The notes: a model not told the origin generated them from the sequence alone. DNA of 64,000 nucleotides from Escallonia rubra (GCA_033065855.1 JAVXUO010000847.1:166030-230029); one strand, 5' to 3'. Positions 36,177 to 49,857 are shown, counted from the first letter of the stretch. Translations and numbers: made by a program.

Positions 36177-36184
36177 TATAAATA
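36177..36184 (+). promoter_or_regulatory. TATA box of the cytochrome b561 gene
   Basis: TATAAATA lies 83 bp upstream of the start codon, followed by an A/C-rich leader (CATTCACAATTTTAGC...). This predicts a transcription start near 36210 and a ~57-base 5' UTR. Confidence 0.7.
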
Positions 36185-36266
36185 CCCACACATTACTTTC
36201 AAAATCAAAAGCATTCACAATTTTAGCTCCACTTAGTCTTCCCTCAAAACTTTTTTCCCAACAACA

Positions 36267-38053
36267 ATGGATTATTCCAGGGAGACATATCGGCGCTCAG
36301 CCTCTCGGATAACAGTGATAGCGCACTTGTTTGGTGTTACGGCAATCATCCTCTTGCTTGTTTGGCTACTGCATTATCGCGAGGGCCTCAACATTGAGTC
36401 GGATAATCCTTATCGTGTATTCAATGTAAGTGAATCCTACAAAGTTGTGCTTTCGATAACTATGGCAACATTAATATGAGCTTGTAGAAGTAAATTCTTC
36501 CCTTTTGTCACAAATCACTTGTTAATGTTTCATAGGTGCACCCATTTCTCATGTTCTTTGGGTTTATCTTCCTCGCTGGCGAAGGTAAGAAACTTTTGTT
36601 CCTGTTCTACGTGCTTTTCTGGGGAGCTACTCCATACTTAGAATTCGCCGCGGCAACTGAACATGTGGCCAAAAACAAGGGAAGGCAAACCACAGTCACA
36701 TTTTGCAATGAAAAGTCTCCTAGAAATTCTTGGAAAATCTCTTTGATTATGGCTACTCGATGCACTGTACTAAATCCATCTGATCGTGTCTTTGGCGGAT
36801 TCCTTAAACCGAATTCATAAACTCACGATTCAACGGTCCATTTTGCGGCAGTGTATATCTATATTTGCTTTCATTTCCTTGTTTTTCGTCACAACTAATT
36901 GGTTGGTTTGATGGATGTTGCATGCGGGTGCCATACGAGCCAGCCATGATGGCATACAAGACAGTACCAGCAGAGCACCAAGTGCAGAAGTTCCTTCACA
37001 TGTTCGTACACCTGACAGCCATTTGTCTGGGGATTGTTGGGATACATGCGGTATTCAAGTTCCATGACCAGCAGAACTTAACCAATATGTATAGCTTGCA
37101 TTCGTGGATAGGCATGGGCACTTTCTGCTTGTTCATTTTGCAGGTGATGACCCCCAAAATACTTGCTTAACTACCCTTTGACTGTGATTCCATTTTTACT
37201 AGTTCCGTAGCTTACAGCTTTGCAACTTGACTCCCAAACATTGCGAGTCAAGCGTCTTCGGAGCCCTGAATTTACTGTTTATTTTATGAACGAATCAGAA
37301 CGTGTGACATTATTTGAGAGTCAAATTTTGTGAAGAACAGTAAGATAACTTCTTCAAAAGACTTAAAAAATAGGACATGAAGAAGGAAGTCAGTCAGTTC
37401 CCTCGTACATAGAAATTGAATAACTGGAGACCCTAGTACAAACTTGAAAACTCGGTTTGTGGGAACGAATTGTACATTTTATTAATCCTGTCTTTTAATA
37501 TTTATGAGTTTCCTTTAGCAGCAGGCATAACACATGCATATATCATGAACAAAACTTGGGGTGTGCTATTCTGAGGACTACAACAGACAACACGGTGGTA
37601 TCCACCTTGGGTTGACCATGGAACCCTTATGGGGTTTAGATAAACTGCAAAACTATATTGCTGAACTGCTAAATCTCTTCTAAAAATGGTCTGTAGGGAG
37701 GTTTCTGCAAAAGTTTCTCTTATAATTGGATGCTTTTATGTTGACCGCGACGAGCTGAGATTCTTAGTCTTCACTTTCCCCCTTTTATCTTCCAGTGGTT
37801 GTTCGGGTTGAGTATGTTTCTCTTCCCGGCTTCATCACTGACAAGAGCAAGGGCTCTGCCATGGCACGTATGCGGGGGTCGGGCACTGTTATACATGGCA
37901 ATCTGTGCAGCTGAGACCGGTTTGATGGAGAAATTCGGTTTCCTGAGGCTCCAGCATAGCAGGGAGGCTCATCTAATCAACTTCCTCGGGCTAGCAATCC
38001 TCCTCTTCGGCATCACGGTCGATCTCTCCGTTGCTCTTGCTCGTTATGTATAA
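36267..38053 (+). CDS. Cytochrome b561 (transmembrane ascorbate ferrireductase)
   Basis: A six-helix membrane protein that carries electrons from cytosolic ascorbate across the tonoplast or plasma membrane to monodehydroascorbate or Fe(III) (family knowledge). Exons: 36267-36425, 36536-36584, 36944-37143, 37796-38053. All introns are GT-AG and phases fit, giving 221 aa. The first helix is [20 protein letters not shown] (aa 17-36). The b-haem ligands expected of the family are all present at the usual spacing: His55 (HPFLM), His88 (KFLHMF), His122 (SLHSWIG) and His160 (PWHVCGG). GEAMMAYK (aa 68-75) is spliced across the exon 2/3 joint. The C-terminal helix is [20 protein letters not shown]. 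It resembles the CYBASC group; which Arabidopsis paralogue is closest is not resolved. A TATA box sits upstream and AT-rich poly(A)-type DNA follows at 38080-38140. Confidence 0.92.
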
Positions 38054-39388
38054 AATTCTCTTGGTGTGCACTGATGTTACCCTCTAGATATTGAGCATAT
38101 TTATGTATTTATTATTGAGCATATGTATTTTTTTGGTGTTCAAATTGTACTCCGGAATTCTTGCTGATTGTTGATATTTGGAATTGGAATTGGAATTGGA
38201 ATTGGCAAGATTTTTCCTTATTCAGGTTGGTATTTTAAGTTGAGATTCAAGTTTTCGTGAACAAATTAGGTATTCGAGTCTTTTGCTGTTACCACAACAA
38301 TCTCTGAAACTGGAGTGAAAACCTTTTGCACCACGGATACTGGTCCATGCCAAGTCTCTGACAAACCATACAGGGGCAAAGACACCAATACAGAAGGCAT
38401 TTTGAACTTACTCGAGCCAATCATACAATCCTATTCAAATTACGCATCAGACCACAAGCTTATCTGAATTTCATCACAGAAACATACACCAGGTAAACGG
38501 AATGTCTACTAAAAGAACGTTCCTTAAAATCTGAACCTAATGCCAACTTTACAGCGAAGAATTGCCACATCAACCACGCTCCTTCCGTTTGGCTTGGTCC
38601 ATTAACTGAATCTAATTTCAGATGGCTCAGCTGCAAAGAAACAAAAACTAGTAGCAAGAACCAGTGGGGAATCCTTAGAGCAGAACATCTAATGGTAGCA
38701 AGACTTTGAGAAAAGATATAATGCACAACAACACAGAAAGACCTCAAGAGTAACTTACCCTTGACCAAAGAGATATTGGACATTCTTTTGGGGGGAGAAC
38801 CGATTGCCATTGCCTATGAAAACTTGCAGAACAAGTATTTATGGACAAAGTACAACCTTTGATTGATTGCAGATGAGCAAACATGGGAGCAATAATAGAC
38901 TACCTTTTCTTTTATAGAAAGCCTTGTGAGTAGTATAGAGTAACAAGACGTTTAGAATTAGCAGTCTGTCAAACCAATCAAGCACTATAAAAATCTAATT
39001 CGAATTATCTAGCCCAAAAGGGCGGAACGGCAATTGAGAATCCCACACCAATGGAGGGGATAGTTAGACGTTCACAGCCACATCTGCACTTTGTGGAGGC
39101 TGCTGTTTCTGCAGTTTCTATTTGTGATATCAGGTAAGAATCGAACCAAGTTGTCTTTTCGTCAAGGCCATTTAAATTTTTGAGAAAAAGCAAGACGAAT
39201 CAGTGTTCGCAGACTCAATTTTCCGAATCTCATGCACCTTATATAGCTTTTTAAAAAATTCCATGACATTAGTCAGGAAAAATGACATCCTCAAACTGCC
39301 GACAATTTTTTGAGCTCTAGTGGCCAATAACTCAGTTTGCGCCTTCCTGCAAGAAATTATCTGGGCATACCTGTGTCATAAAGATGTG
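38054..39388. other. Convergent intergenic spacer / MED27 3' region
   Basis: This holds the 3' ends of the cytochrome b561 gene (+) and MED27 (-). A short GGAATT tandem repeat lies at 38179-38204. On the - strand, a splice-like exon is visible at about 38813-38760 (TTTCATAG before it, GGTAAGTT after it), with an acceptor-like TTTCTTTGCAG at 38645-38635. It may be an alternative MED27 3' exon or chance. Nothing else is recognised. Confidence 0.45.
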
Positions 39389-42300
39389 CTATGCTTCCTC
39401 CAAAAAGCAGCCTACATGATAAGCCGGGATGGCATCCATGCTCTGATCGTTCGACAAAGAAGTTTGCTTATTTGACTGAGTTGAAGACAGAAAAATGTCA
39501 CGGTAGGGGCGTTGAACAGGAGGTAACAACAAAGCAGACTGTTTGTCCATTGACAGTAGCCGTCGACATTTACTGCAAAATAAATGCAACATTACATACC
39601 GAAAAGAAGGTACGTCAAAAGTAAAAAATTCTACCTGCAAGGTTTTTCGAATAGGGTTTGATAGCTGCAGATCCAGTGCTACAATAGAAAGCATAAAAAG
39701 ATTATCGAATGCGATTTCAGAAATGCTGAAACACTTTAATATTAGAAGCAAGAGATAATACCAGCAGAGAATGTAGAGCCGTTTCAGTTTTGCTACCAAT
39801 AAAGTACTGTAGAGCCATTGCAGCATGTTCCTGCAAGGGCAATCAATGAAAGTTCAACCATGTTGGATAGCACCAGAGTCACGGCCAAGATAGATAAACA
39901 TACAATTGCATCCGTACAAACTTTTATACGCGCGTGTAGCAAAAGCTCTTACAGTGATGTGTCTGAATACATGGTAAACTGAAAAGCCCCTCGGATGTAC
40001 GTAGCTGCCCCCCTTTAAAGAAGATGAATCAGCAGTAGAATATCAGACATGCGGAGATATTTTGAACTTTGCAACTTAAGAAAATATACAACCTTGTAAG
40101 ATGATACAAGAAAGACTGGATGTTCAAAGTATCATTTCAGGTAATAAAACATGCCACAACCTTGATAAAACAAGAAAGAGTGGAAGCTCAAAGAGGATAG
40201 GGCAAATTACAAAACCACTGTTGTGATTTGTGAAGCTCATTGCCAGAGGATAAAGCCTTTTCCTATGCCATGCGCATTTCATTCACTTTTTTGACTAACA
40301 ATGCCTAGATAGGGCGGGTTAAATAAGTACATGATTGTCAAACTACGCAATCTTTTTCCTTCTATCTTTCCAAAATTCTAGATTAACTATAGAAAAAGTA
40401 GCATCCTTTTCATCCTTCTTCTAGTTCCTCGTAATTTCCCTTCTGTTGCACAATATTAGGAAGACTATGACAGGGACGCAATTGCGCAATCCTATCTACA
40501 CGGGATCAAACTAGGTCGGCATGCAACGATATTTTGTTTTATTTAGGGTCTGACCAAACTTAAAACTAGGTTATTTTACATGTTTCTTGTGTAAAATGAC
40601 TGGAAAGTTTACAACACAACCAATAGGTCAGTTGTGTATTGTATAATTCCAAAAGTCGGCTTGGGATGCATGTTTATCCTTAATTCAGCTTGGAGTGCAT
40701 GATTACCTAGGATAATGCCCATAGTTGAAATGCACAAGTTATAGCATCACCTAGTTTAACACACTGCTGTCTCAAAGGCAGATTATTTCCACGCCCGAGG
40801 CAATGAACAATAACAACAAGGCTCATGGCAAGCTCCACTATCATGTATGACGAGCTTGCTGATCATAAATCGAGCTCGAATATCGCCCCGGCATGAGGCA
40901 AATAAACCTCAAAAAGTCCAATCATTGCTAGGACCGTCATCTACTGGAATACTGATCCCATAACATACCGCTGAAGCAAAAACATACAACAGGAATTTCC
41001 ACTGCCCAGAGAAACTGACAATCTAAGGTCCAGGTCTTACTGTAAGAAATGATACAACCAAGCCATCGGTTGATAATGTCATTTTTCGATCATGTCTGTT
41101 TGACTATCATTCAAATATATTTTATACAGAAAGCATCTGACTTTAGGCATAGAGACTTTGCATGCCCACTGATGGAAGGGCAGCCAAACTTGTATGCAAA
41201 TTTTCCGTTTCACCTCAAATCATGTAGCACCAAACCAATGGATAATATTTGAATATAAGCATGAGAATCAGGAACTTGCTGCAATTGAAAATCAAGATTA
41301 CCTCATCTGGGGAAAAGAAAGCAACGGCGTCAGGATCAATGGAACCAGCTGGATGCAATGATATTACAGCTCTGAAAACAGAAGGAAGCAACAACTCAAT
41401 TACTGCAATCTTATCTGCAGCAACATCCCCTTCGAATTCTTGTCGTAATTTAGTTGTACTGTGAAAACTTTGTTCTTTTGACGATTCTATAAAAGTCTCA
41501 TTGGATGAAGAGGCAAGTGAGGAAGCTTGTTTGAACCATTGCAACCGCTGATAAGTAGAAATTTTCACATTTGGAACTTCTTTATCCATGTACTGTAGAA
41601 TATCTGATACTGTTCTCAAGTTACTAAGCTCTTCTTGCTGACTCAAGGTTGACGTCTGGATACCACAGTGTTTCTTGGATACTGATTCAAGTCCTTGACC
41701 ATCATCAAGATGGGGAAAGAATCGCCGCTTCTGATCTGTAAACGCCTTCAGAGCCAGCCTGAATCATTTAGAAACACATAGACTGGAATTAGCAACCCAT
41801 AAACGGGTTGAAAGAAGGGTAGGAAATGCTCTTATCAAGATGGGACATCATAAAATAAATTTGACAAATTTGTTTAGACATGATTTGCATTTATGGTCAA
41901 CAAACAATTTACCTCATCAACCATGTTCCTAGCACAAAATTCACGTGAACCCACTTGTGAAGTATCAAGATCGTGTCAGGCAAGAGGTAATGAGTTTCTT
42001 CAAAGATAGCAGACGAAGAGTAAAAAATGTGACACTTTTGGGCATAACACGTGTCGGTGCCACCAGGTTTCATGCCTATACATATATACGCCGCTGAAGT
42101 AATATATAGAGCTGTGCATTTTTACCAAATGAGTGTGGTTTACAACAAAAGATCATGATCTGCAGGACCAGAATTAGAACTTTGGGCTCATCATCAGGAC
42201 AAGAAGAAAGTTACAGCCAAAATTCACCCTCTGCATCCCTCCAATATCAATCTCCAAGGTTCTTCCTCTGGGTACACCTGCCTATAATATTGCAGCAAAC

Positions 42301-45300
42301 TGTCCTTAAATCTCGTGGAAGTTAAAACTTATTCCCACCCCCAGGTGGTGTGTATTAGCCACCGGCCCACCAAACAAAAGCTCTTCTGTTACCTACTTAC
42401 CAAATTTACCATCACCACCTTTAAGCCATAAAGTCCTTGACATTTACAAGAATTTAACTGTGATTGGCTTAAACATCCACGTTCTTGATCACCCCTATAG
42501 CTTAATTAGTTCTACCTTTTATTTTTCCAGTAACCTCCTCAATCCCAAATCAGATTTAAGAATGTTCCTTTACTTAACACGCACAAGTCCATCCACCCTC
42601 CACTGTTTAACAGTTCCAGGATCCATCTGGAAATGCCTCGTCCAACTCGATAGCGACCAGAATTTGCTTCTTAATAACCAACAGAACCCAACATGAGAGG
42701 ACAATAATTAGACACGGGTCTTGTTCAACACAACTATGAAACCTCGGGAAATGCCGCCTCCAACTTGATAGATACAACTAATAGATTGATCCTTAACATT
42801 GAGGCAAAAATCGGCCATTGTGGCAGAATTACCCCTACCTTCATAGTTAACTCTATGACCCAAGCTTATTTAACTCTCTATATGTTTCCGATGCAAACTT
42901 GGAACACCACCTCCCTTGATCTTTTCACAAAGATACTGAACTTAAGGTCCTTAACACTCGAAAGAGACCTTAAATTATAACTCCATGATGTTCCACACAC
43001 CCATTCAGAGGAACTTCTAGCAATGTCATCTTTGTCCCTGCAATTCCTCTAAAGGATTTCAGGTCTAACTCCAGTCTAACAGCACAAAGGGTAAATCAAG
43101 TGATCCTCGGAGTCCTAAACTATGATTGGAAACCTTAAATCACATAATCATAGATATGGTATCTAACAACTAAGTTTTATCTTGTACCATGCACTTTTAT
43201 AGGTTACTAATCCCTCTAAAAGCTTAAGCTGTTACAGAATGTTCACAACAATCAGATAGACTTGAATTAGTAGATAATTGTCAGCTAAATCCTCACAGAA
43301 ACAAAAAAAAGAAAAACATATGTAGAGGAAATCCGATGGCAAACTACTTACAAAAGGAAAAAAAAAAAAATGCAAGAAAGCATCATAATCTGCAAGAATT
43401 TGAAAAGCACCTGGTCCTGTCAACGGCAGATGCACCAGCTTGGCCAGCAAGTTGACGTTTCCATGCATACGCAACAACAGCTCCATCTGGACAAACCAAA
43501 GGCATGTGGAGACCCCAGGAATTACTTCGCGACCGAAGGGATTCATTGAGAACCCCGGATTCCTCCAATTGCCTTCCTAACACCAAAAAAAAAAAAAGTG
43601 ACATACTACTTCTGTAAGAAAACATATAAAACCAGAAATACTGATCTTGCATCCAGAAATAGACACTAATTACGTGTTTTCACAAAATATAGTTTCCACA
43701 AGTCAGTCAACTACCAAACAGTATGGAGCCCAAACAGAAAAGGTAGATGCCATAGTGGCATGATAAAAAATATGGAGCATTCAAAACAAAGATCTACATC
43801 TTGTACTTTCATTCACACAGATTTTTTACTGTAAATTGAGATATTATGTTTGTGCCTCTCACTAAGAGTTAGATAATTAGTATTTAGACACCGTAATCCG
43901 ACATTAATATAATATACAGCAATTAATTTTGCTTTACTTTAAGGGCTCAATCATTCAAACGCTATTCTGCTATTAACATTTCAGCCGACAAAAAATAGCT
44001 TTATACTGTTGTTACAGGTCATAACTAATGTGCAGAATTCTCCAATTTTAGTGACCCTCCCTTTCCCAGAACCTGGCATCCTCTCCTGTTTTGTGCAACT
44101 AAGTGATATAGATTTACTTAGCTAGCTCCTTATGAATCTTAAGATGCACACAATGTCAGCAAAGCATTGATATACGTAGAAAAAGCTAGAGCTTTGATCC
44201 AAGCATTATTCACTCAGTCACTCACTACAGTTATCCAGTATTTCTTTATGCTTCACTTGCAATACATCCAGCAAAACCTCCACCCGAATCCAACTAATAA
44301 AACTATCTCTTAACTGCCCAGTTTCTCACCTGATTCTTCTTTTGTAAAAGAAATCTCATCTTCCATAACATGGGATTATGATACTAATTGCATTGCCCCC
44401 TTTTGATCAAACATGACAAACCTAGCAGTCCAATATATTATGTCTCACCTCGCGGGAAATAATATTGCCAAAGTTAAGAAAGAAGTTGTCACAACGATGT
44501 AGAATTTTATTAAGTGCACGTGTTAAGTAAAAACCATGCACAACTATACCTGCTGAAACAACATCCTTTTGAGTGCGGCAAGAATATTTCCCTACTTTCG
44601 ATCTTCGTTACCAAATACATTCCCTTTAGCTCCTTTATTCCCTATATGACTAAGCTGCCCTCTTTTGCTTCATACTAATCTGGTAATTTCAGGTAGGGCT
44701 GCAACTTGGGCAGGCTGGACGTGCCCAAGGGTCAGACCGTGACCATACCACTCTCAAAAGCTCGTGCCTGTGTCCAGCCCAGCCCATCTACGGGCCAAAT
44801 AATATCTATCCATGCCCAGCCCATGAAAGGTTTGGTAGGCACGGGCTAGATATGGGCTGCCCACGGGTTGTCCATGATTTCATATTTTGTTTACTTAATT
44901 TTAACGCATATTAGTTATAATCCAAGTCTGCTAAATAGTCATGACTTTTTGTTTATTGAATTTTTAAGCATATCATTTATAGTCATGACTTTTTGTTTAT
45001 TGAATTTTTAAGCATATCATTTTCTTATCGAAGTATACTAATTAGTCATGACAATAAAGAAGAGTAGAATAAAGTCTCAAATGGATTTAGGTATAAGCAT
45101 GTAAATAAAGTTTCTGGACAAAATAAAAGAAAAAAGAAAATAACGGGTTTCAAAACGATCTTACGAAGTCTAGTCTTGTAATAGGAAACAAGAGAGGGAA
45201 AAAAAGTTTTCAAATGTCTCTAAACGAATATGGTTGGAAGATTTTAAAGAAGAAAGAAGAAAATTTACATATTTTGTACACGTAAAATTTATATACATGA

Positions 45301-46221
45301 TTCATATAATATAAAAGTTCGACGAGCTAAGTTTCACACGGGCTGGGTGGGCTTCGAAAAACCTTTGCCCATGCCCAGCCCATATTTCTCATGGGCTCAA
45401 CGTTTTGTGCCCGTGTCCACCACGGTCACTATAATACTGAGGCCATGCCCATATTTCTACATGTTGGCATAGGTTTCTATGGGCTGGCACAGGTTGCCCA
45501 CGGGATGTCCAGCCTAAGTTGCACCCCTAATTTTAGGTTTCCACGAAATTCACAGCCTCCTTCACATCAATCTTGCTCTTTTTAATAGGCTTTTCCTCAC
45601 ACATGTATTCACCCTTATTTCTCAATATCTCTTCATTCATAACATAGGCTTTCCACAACAAAAAATTCTTCCTCAAAACTTCACTATTTCATGTGAACAC
45701 TCTTAGGCAATCGATAATGTCAAGTTTAAAAGAACGAATTCTTAGGGTATGTACAAATTTTGATGCAAGTGGTACAACCACTCCATTGCATCATCTTTAA
45801 TCTTTTCTAAGTTTCAATCTTTCTGTCAATTAAACCCTTCTAATTCCTACCGTAGCATAACTACAATTCAAGTAATTTTTTCTCCGTGCCACCAAATTAC
45901 ATCCGGAACCCTCACAGTAGACACGAAGTGAGTGTGTGTGTTTAATAGAGCGGAGTTACCGATGGTGCGGAGGTGTTGGAGATGGTGGCGCATAGAGGCC
46001 TCTTCTTTGAGGATCAAATGGAGGGGCTTGGTGGACTGGTGGGACTGGGCCGCCACGAACAAGGCCTCTAGGAGCCGGTCGGCTCCCAGCCTGATGTCCG
46101 CGATCAGGCGCCCGGCCTGTGCCAGGCGGTCCATCGCCTGCGCCACCTGCTTCGGCGGAGCCTCCGCCGTTGACTCCCGCGGCTCCGGCGTTGAAGGCGT
46201 GGGGACTCCCGGCGACTGCAT
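39389..46221 (-). CDS. MED27: Mediator complex subunit 27
   Basis: A subunit of the Mediator co-activator that bridges transcription factors and RNA polymerase II in the nucleus. Seven exons on the - strand: 46221-45960, 43576-43411, 41758-41302, 40012-39953, 39830-39762, 39678-39635 and 39572-39389. All introns are GT-AG, all phases agree, and the product is 413 aa, the expected size for plant MED27. Landmarks in order: PPKQVAQAMDRLAQAGRLIA and IRLGADRLLEALFVAAQSH (N-terminal helices); GLHMPLVCPDGAVVAYAWKR; LSNLRTVSDILQYMDKEVPN; ADKIAVIELLLPSVFRAV; GFSVYHVFRHIT; and the Cys-rich C-terminal Med27 motif WICSYQTLFEKPCSKCRRLL. Intron 1 (2.4 kb) carries an hAT MITE. No disabling change is seen. 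Confidence 0.95.
44694..45529. mobile_element. hAT-type MITE in MED27 intron 1 (836 bp)
   Basis: Terminal repeats TAGGGCTGCAACTTGGGC (left) and, in reverse complement, TAGGGGTGCAACTTAGGC (right) are flanked by ATTTCAGG (44686-44693) and ATTTTAGG (45530-45537), a 7-of-8 match of hAT-type duplication. Subterminal DNA carries repeated GGGC(T)GGGC / GCCCAGCCC words. The AT-rich middle has no coding capacity. Confidence 0.85.
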
Positions 46222-46269
46222 TTTGTTTCGCCAAATTTCCTCAAGGCTTCAGTGAAAGAGAGCCCAGCT

Positions 46270-46300
46270 AATATTTATGAAGGTTTTGTATATACCTAAA
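46270..46300 (-). promoter_or_regulatory. Candidate core promoter of MED27
   Basis: On the - strand there are two TATA-like boxes, TATATAC (46287-46294) and CATAAATATT (46279-46270), 50-75 bp upstream of the ATG. A TTTGGCGAAA word (E2F-like) lies at about 46236-46227. Spacing favours the farther box. Motif reading only. Confidence 0.35.
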
Positions 46301-47585
46301 GCGTGAGATCAAATTACATTTATGCCCCCCCAAGGGCCAAGGTTTCTTCTTATTAACGGTCACTCACATTTGATTTAACTGAAATGTAAGCTCCACTTAG
46401 AAGCACCAACTTTTGCCACATATTTGAATCCGCTTGAAAGGCTTCTGAAGTAGATCCTTTGCAATTGGGATCGGGGTTCAACTTCACTCCACCGGTTGGT
46501 TGCTAAAAGGTAAACAATGACGGGAAATTTGGGTCTTTTGTTTTATGTTCGTCATTGCCATTCAGCACGAGATGGACGGTTGATGATTTTTGGCTTTAAA
46601 ATGATTGGTATCCTATCGTAAATGATGAAACCTCTAGATTACCTCTGCTTAGCCAATGACCTAAGATTACAATCATAATCTTATATTACCTAAAACATTC
46701 CGAAATTGCATATTAGGCAACCGCCTAGTCACCTTGTGGCAGAAAATCAAAGAATTTACACTTATGAAAGCGCTAAACTTGTAAGTCGAAAACTTAAGTG
46801 GTTGAATTCCCAGAACTTGACATATTTGGTATATCTAACTTCTATAATTTTTCTATGTTCTTCTGGCCTGATTATGACAGGGGTGATGGTGACAGGCGGG
46901 GTCGTGGTGGTGGTCGTAGTGTGATGGAGATAAGTGTTGTTGGCGGCAACGTAGAGGTGGTCGTGGTGGCGGTGGTGGTGACGGTGGTGGCATGGTGGTG
47001 ATTGTAGTGGTGGCGGCAACAGGGGCAATGTAGTTGTAGTGATGGCTTTAATGAGGTGGAAGCGGTGTTGCCGGCATAATAATGGTGGCAATTGTGGTAA
47101 TTGTGCGATGGTGGCCATGGAGGTGTAATAGTTGTGTAGGTGACGGCAATATGGTGTGACGGTGTTTGTGATAGTGGCTACATCATCATGGTGGTAAATA
47201 TTCGACTTAGTCAACGTTGTATTTAATAATTTTTCGACATTCTACATACTTAAGGGGTAACTAAGTCCCCGGACTTAAAAATTTGATACCAATTCTTTCA
47301 GTGATACAAAGTTGAGTTTTATCAAAGCACTTAACTAAAAACTAACGAATACTTAAAGTTTTAAGTTACTTTAATGAATTGGTTCAAAGGTCTTAGTACT
47401 TTAGATTTCAAAGAACCTCAATCATGCAGTCATTTGACATGAAAAAGAATAATTAAATTTTAAACTCGAACTACAAATATAAATGAGGTAATAAAGTTAT
47501 TAAGGAAAATGATTTTCAAAGATGGCCAAATCGTCACGTTTGCTTCCAAAGGCGAAATCATCGGAACAAAAATATTGGTAAATGT
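46301..47585. other. Intergenic DNA; GGT-rich low-complexity tract at 46880-47200
   Basis: Upstream of MED27. About 46880-47200 is an irregular GGTGGTGGY / GATGGTGG repeat that produces long Val/Gly-rich (+) and His/Thr-rich (-) frames without stops. These are composition artefacts. No gene is seen. Confidence 0.55.
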
Positions 47586-49740
47586 TTTTTTTCTTTTTTT
47601 GAGAGAAAGTAGAAATATAACCATGATCAAAGTTTGAATACAACATATATATCCATCAGTAATCTACTTTTCCAGAGCACAACCTAAATGTAAGCTAACT
47701 CGATGACAACCGCATCAAAATGAGTAGATAACTACTACAAGAAAAGGGATACCGGAACAAAACATCGCAAAGGAAATACATCAAAGCAATGGACTGATTC
47801 TAGGAAGGGGCACCACATGCTGTACATGATCAAACCATTTCTACTGTACACCTTTACCAGATCGAGAAGCAAAAGATGCAAGTGACAATAACAATTGTAC
47901 CACGCATTCTTTTCCTTGGGTGATATGCATCGCATGCAATATCCAACAGTTGTAAGTCAAACTAAACAAAAGGTTAGCAAAAGACGAATGAAATCAGATT
48001 TAGAAACTAGAAAATAATATGAGAGCAATTAAGTTAAACATCCGGTCTATAACTAGGAGCACTGCAAAAGCTGTCGCCCAAGTCTCATCTTCTGACAAGA
48101 TAACGTCGATACTAGCTGCAATTGGAAGCCAAGCTAGCTTAAGTAAAACCAAACCGATGCCAAACTGCCTGCAGCTATTTGATCCTAACTTAGAAATAGC
48201 ACAGAATACAATGGATGGCGGAAATGAACATTCACTGCATTTTGAATAACGAAAGTAGAGAACGGGAGGGTAAAAATGTGCAAAACTCACTACACGAGCC
48301 TCGTTTCTAAGAGTATCCTTGTTTTAGACTTGCTAGAACCAAGTTTTAAAATGTCTAGTAGCTCTGATATTAGGGAGTAGAAGTTGACTTTGTGCCAAAA
48401 TTTGAGCAGTAGAAAACTTGTCTCCCTTGGATATTAGTGCATTCCTTCTACACCAGATAGACCAAAGTATAACAACTATCCATAAAATACGTACCAGAGT
48501 AGCATTGTTCCCAGTATTTGGCTTATCTAACCATTGCAAAAACTAAATCCTAGCAAAAGAGAAATCTAGGCTGGGAAACCCTGCCTTCCAAAAGAATATT
48601 GTCAGATAGCTCTAATCTTGGGACACTTTAGGAAGAGACATTCATGAGTTTCAGAATGCTTTAAACAGAGCGAACAGAATCCAATCCAAGGCATTTTCAT
48701 TTAATAAGCTCAAAAGAAAGTGCTAATAATTAATAAATAAATTGTTATAAGAAAATTTTATTTTCTCGGGTATTGGTAGTTTCCAGAGTTTGCTCCAAAG
48801 ACAGAGAGGAAAAAAAGGACATCATTGACGAAGACTCAACTATGCAATATGTCATAAATTTGTAGGTAGCCGCTACTAAAAATGCACCTTCCTTTGCATA
48901 GGATTCTATGTTCAGAATGTTAGAGACTATATCTAGAGGGAATGTGTGAAGAATAACTATCAGATCCCAAATACGAGAGTTTGAAAAAAAAAAAAGTCTG
49001 GTATATGCTAGTGAGCATTCTCCCTGTGACGAAATGCCAATAATTTAGCAGGCAGCACCTCTCGGTTACCACCCGTTCATCAAAACAGATATTAACCGCT
49101 TATCCCCTACATGTCATCGTAGTTCCTATTTTAGAACTTGTTGTCCTACCAAAATACTACACCATATCCACAAGCCATTTCTAGGATTTCTAACTTGAAG
49201 AAATTCAAATTTCGAAAAGTAACGGCCTTTAAGAACTTGTGCCAGAAGGCTATATGGCTTAGACCAAATTCTCCAAGGCCGTTTGACTAACAATGCTTGG
49301 TTAAAAATTCTAAATTCACAAAAACCTAAGCCTTCTAAACTTTTAGGTAGACATAATGTAGGCCAAGCCAACAAGCCAATTTATTTATGGTTCGCCTCCT
49401 TCGACAACCAAAGTCGAGCCGGATTTGATCTAACTTTTTGCACATTGAAACTAGGGGTTTATAGACGAACATGAACAAGAATTGACGAAAGAACCGACTG
49501 AATAAGTGTATTTGTTATTTGCCTTATTCAACGAGAGTCCTAACTAGTGAGGCAACAGTCTTGAACGCACTGAACAATGCGACTGGAGATTTTCTTTTTG
49601 TTCAAAGATACATTCAAATTTACGCCAAGATAATTTCTTGAATTCCCATTTTGCATTAAATTCTAACCGTTATTTGATACACTGTTTAACCTCAGTTGAT
49701 GCATTTGGACTAATCGTGAGGCCAGACTTTTCTCAATTGA
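47586..49740 (-). mobile_element. LINE (L1) 3' fragment, minus strand
   Basis: On the - strand from about 49370: LAWPTLCLPKSLEGLGFCEF and RIFNQALLVKRPWRIWSKP, LLAQVLKGRYFSKFEFLQ, i.e. the same post-RT region as in the LINE at 24028 onward. Next comes ILWIVVILWSIWCRRNALI (about 48490), then an RNase H-like segment, FGIGLVLLKLAWLPIAASID, at about 48180. A T-rich tract at 47586-47602 (A-rich on this strand) is a likely tail. Frames are broken and the 5' part is missing. No target duplication was identified. Confidence 0.75.
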
Positions 49741-49820
49741 TACGTTGTCTGGATATATTACAGTAAGTACCCTACAACTGTCGAACCTCATAAATATCTT
49801 GTCTAACATCTTTTTCAAAA

Positions 49821-49824
<4 letters not shown>

Positions 49825-49856
<32 letters not shown>
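49825..49856. repeat. (TA)n microsatellite, left of element A
   Basis: About 16 TA units directly abut the left end of the first of three TIR elements. Confidence 0.9.

Positions 49857-49857
<1 letters not shown>

Noticed and set aside
46762-47214. 150-aa His/Thr-rich frame on the - strand
   Set aside because: Low-complexity GGT/CCA repeat; no evidence of a gene.
47728-47745. CTACTACAAGAAAAGGG resembling a CACTA terminus
   Set aside because: It lies inside the 3' part of a LINE fragment, with no subterminal repeats and no partner end.
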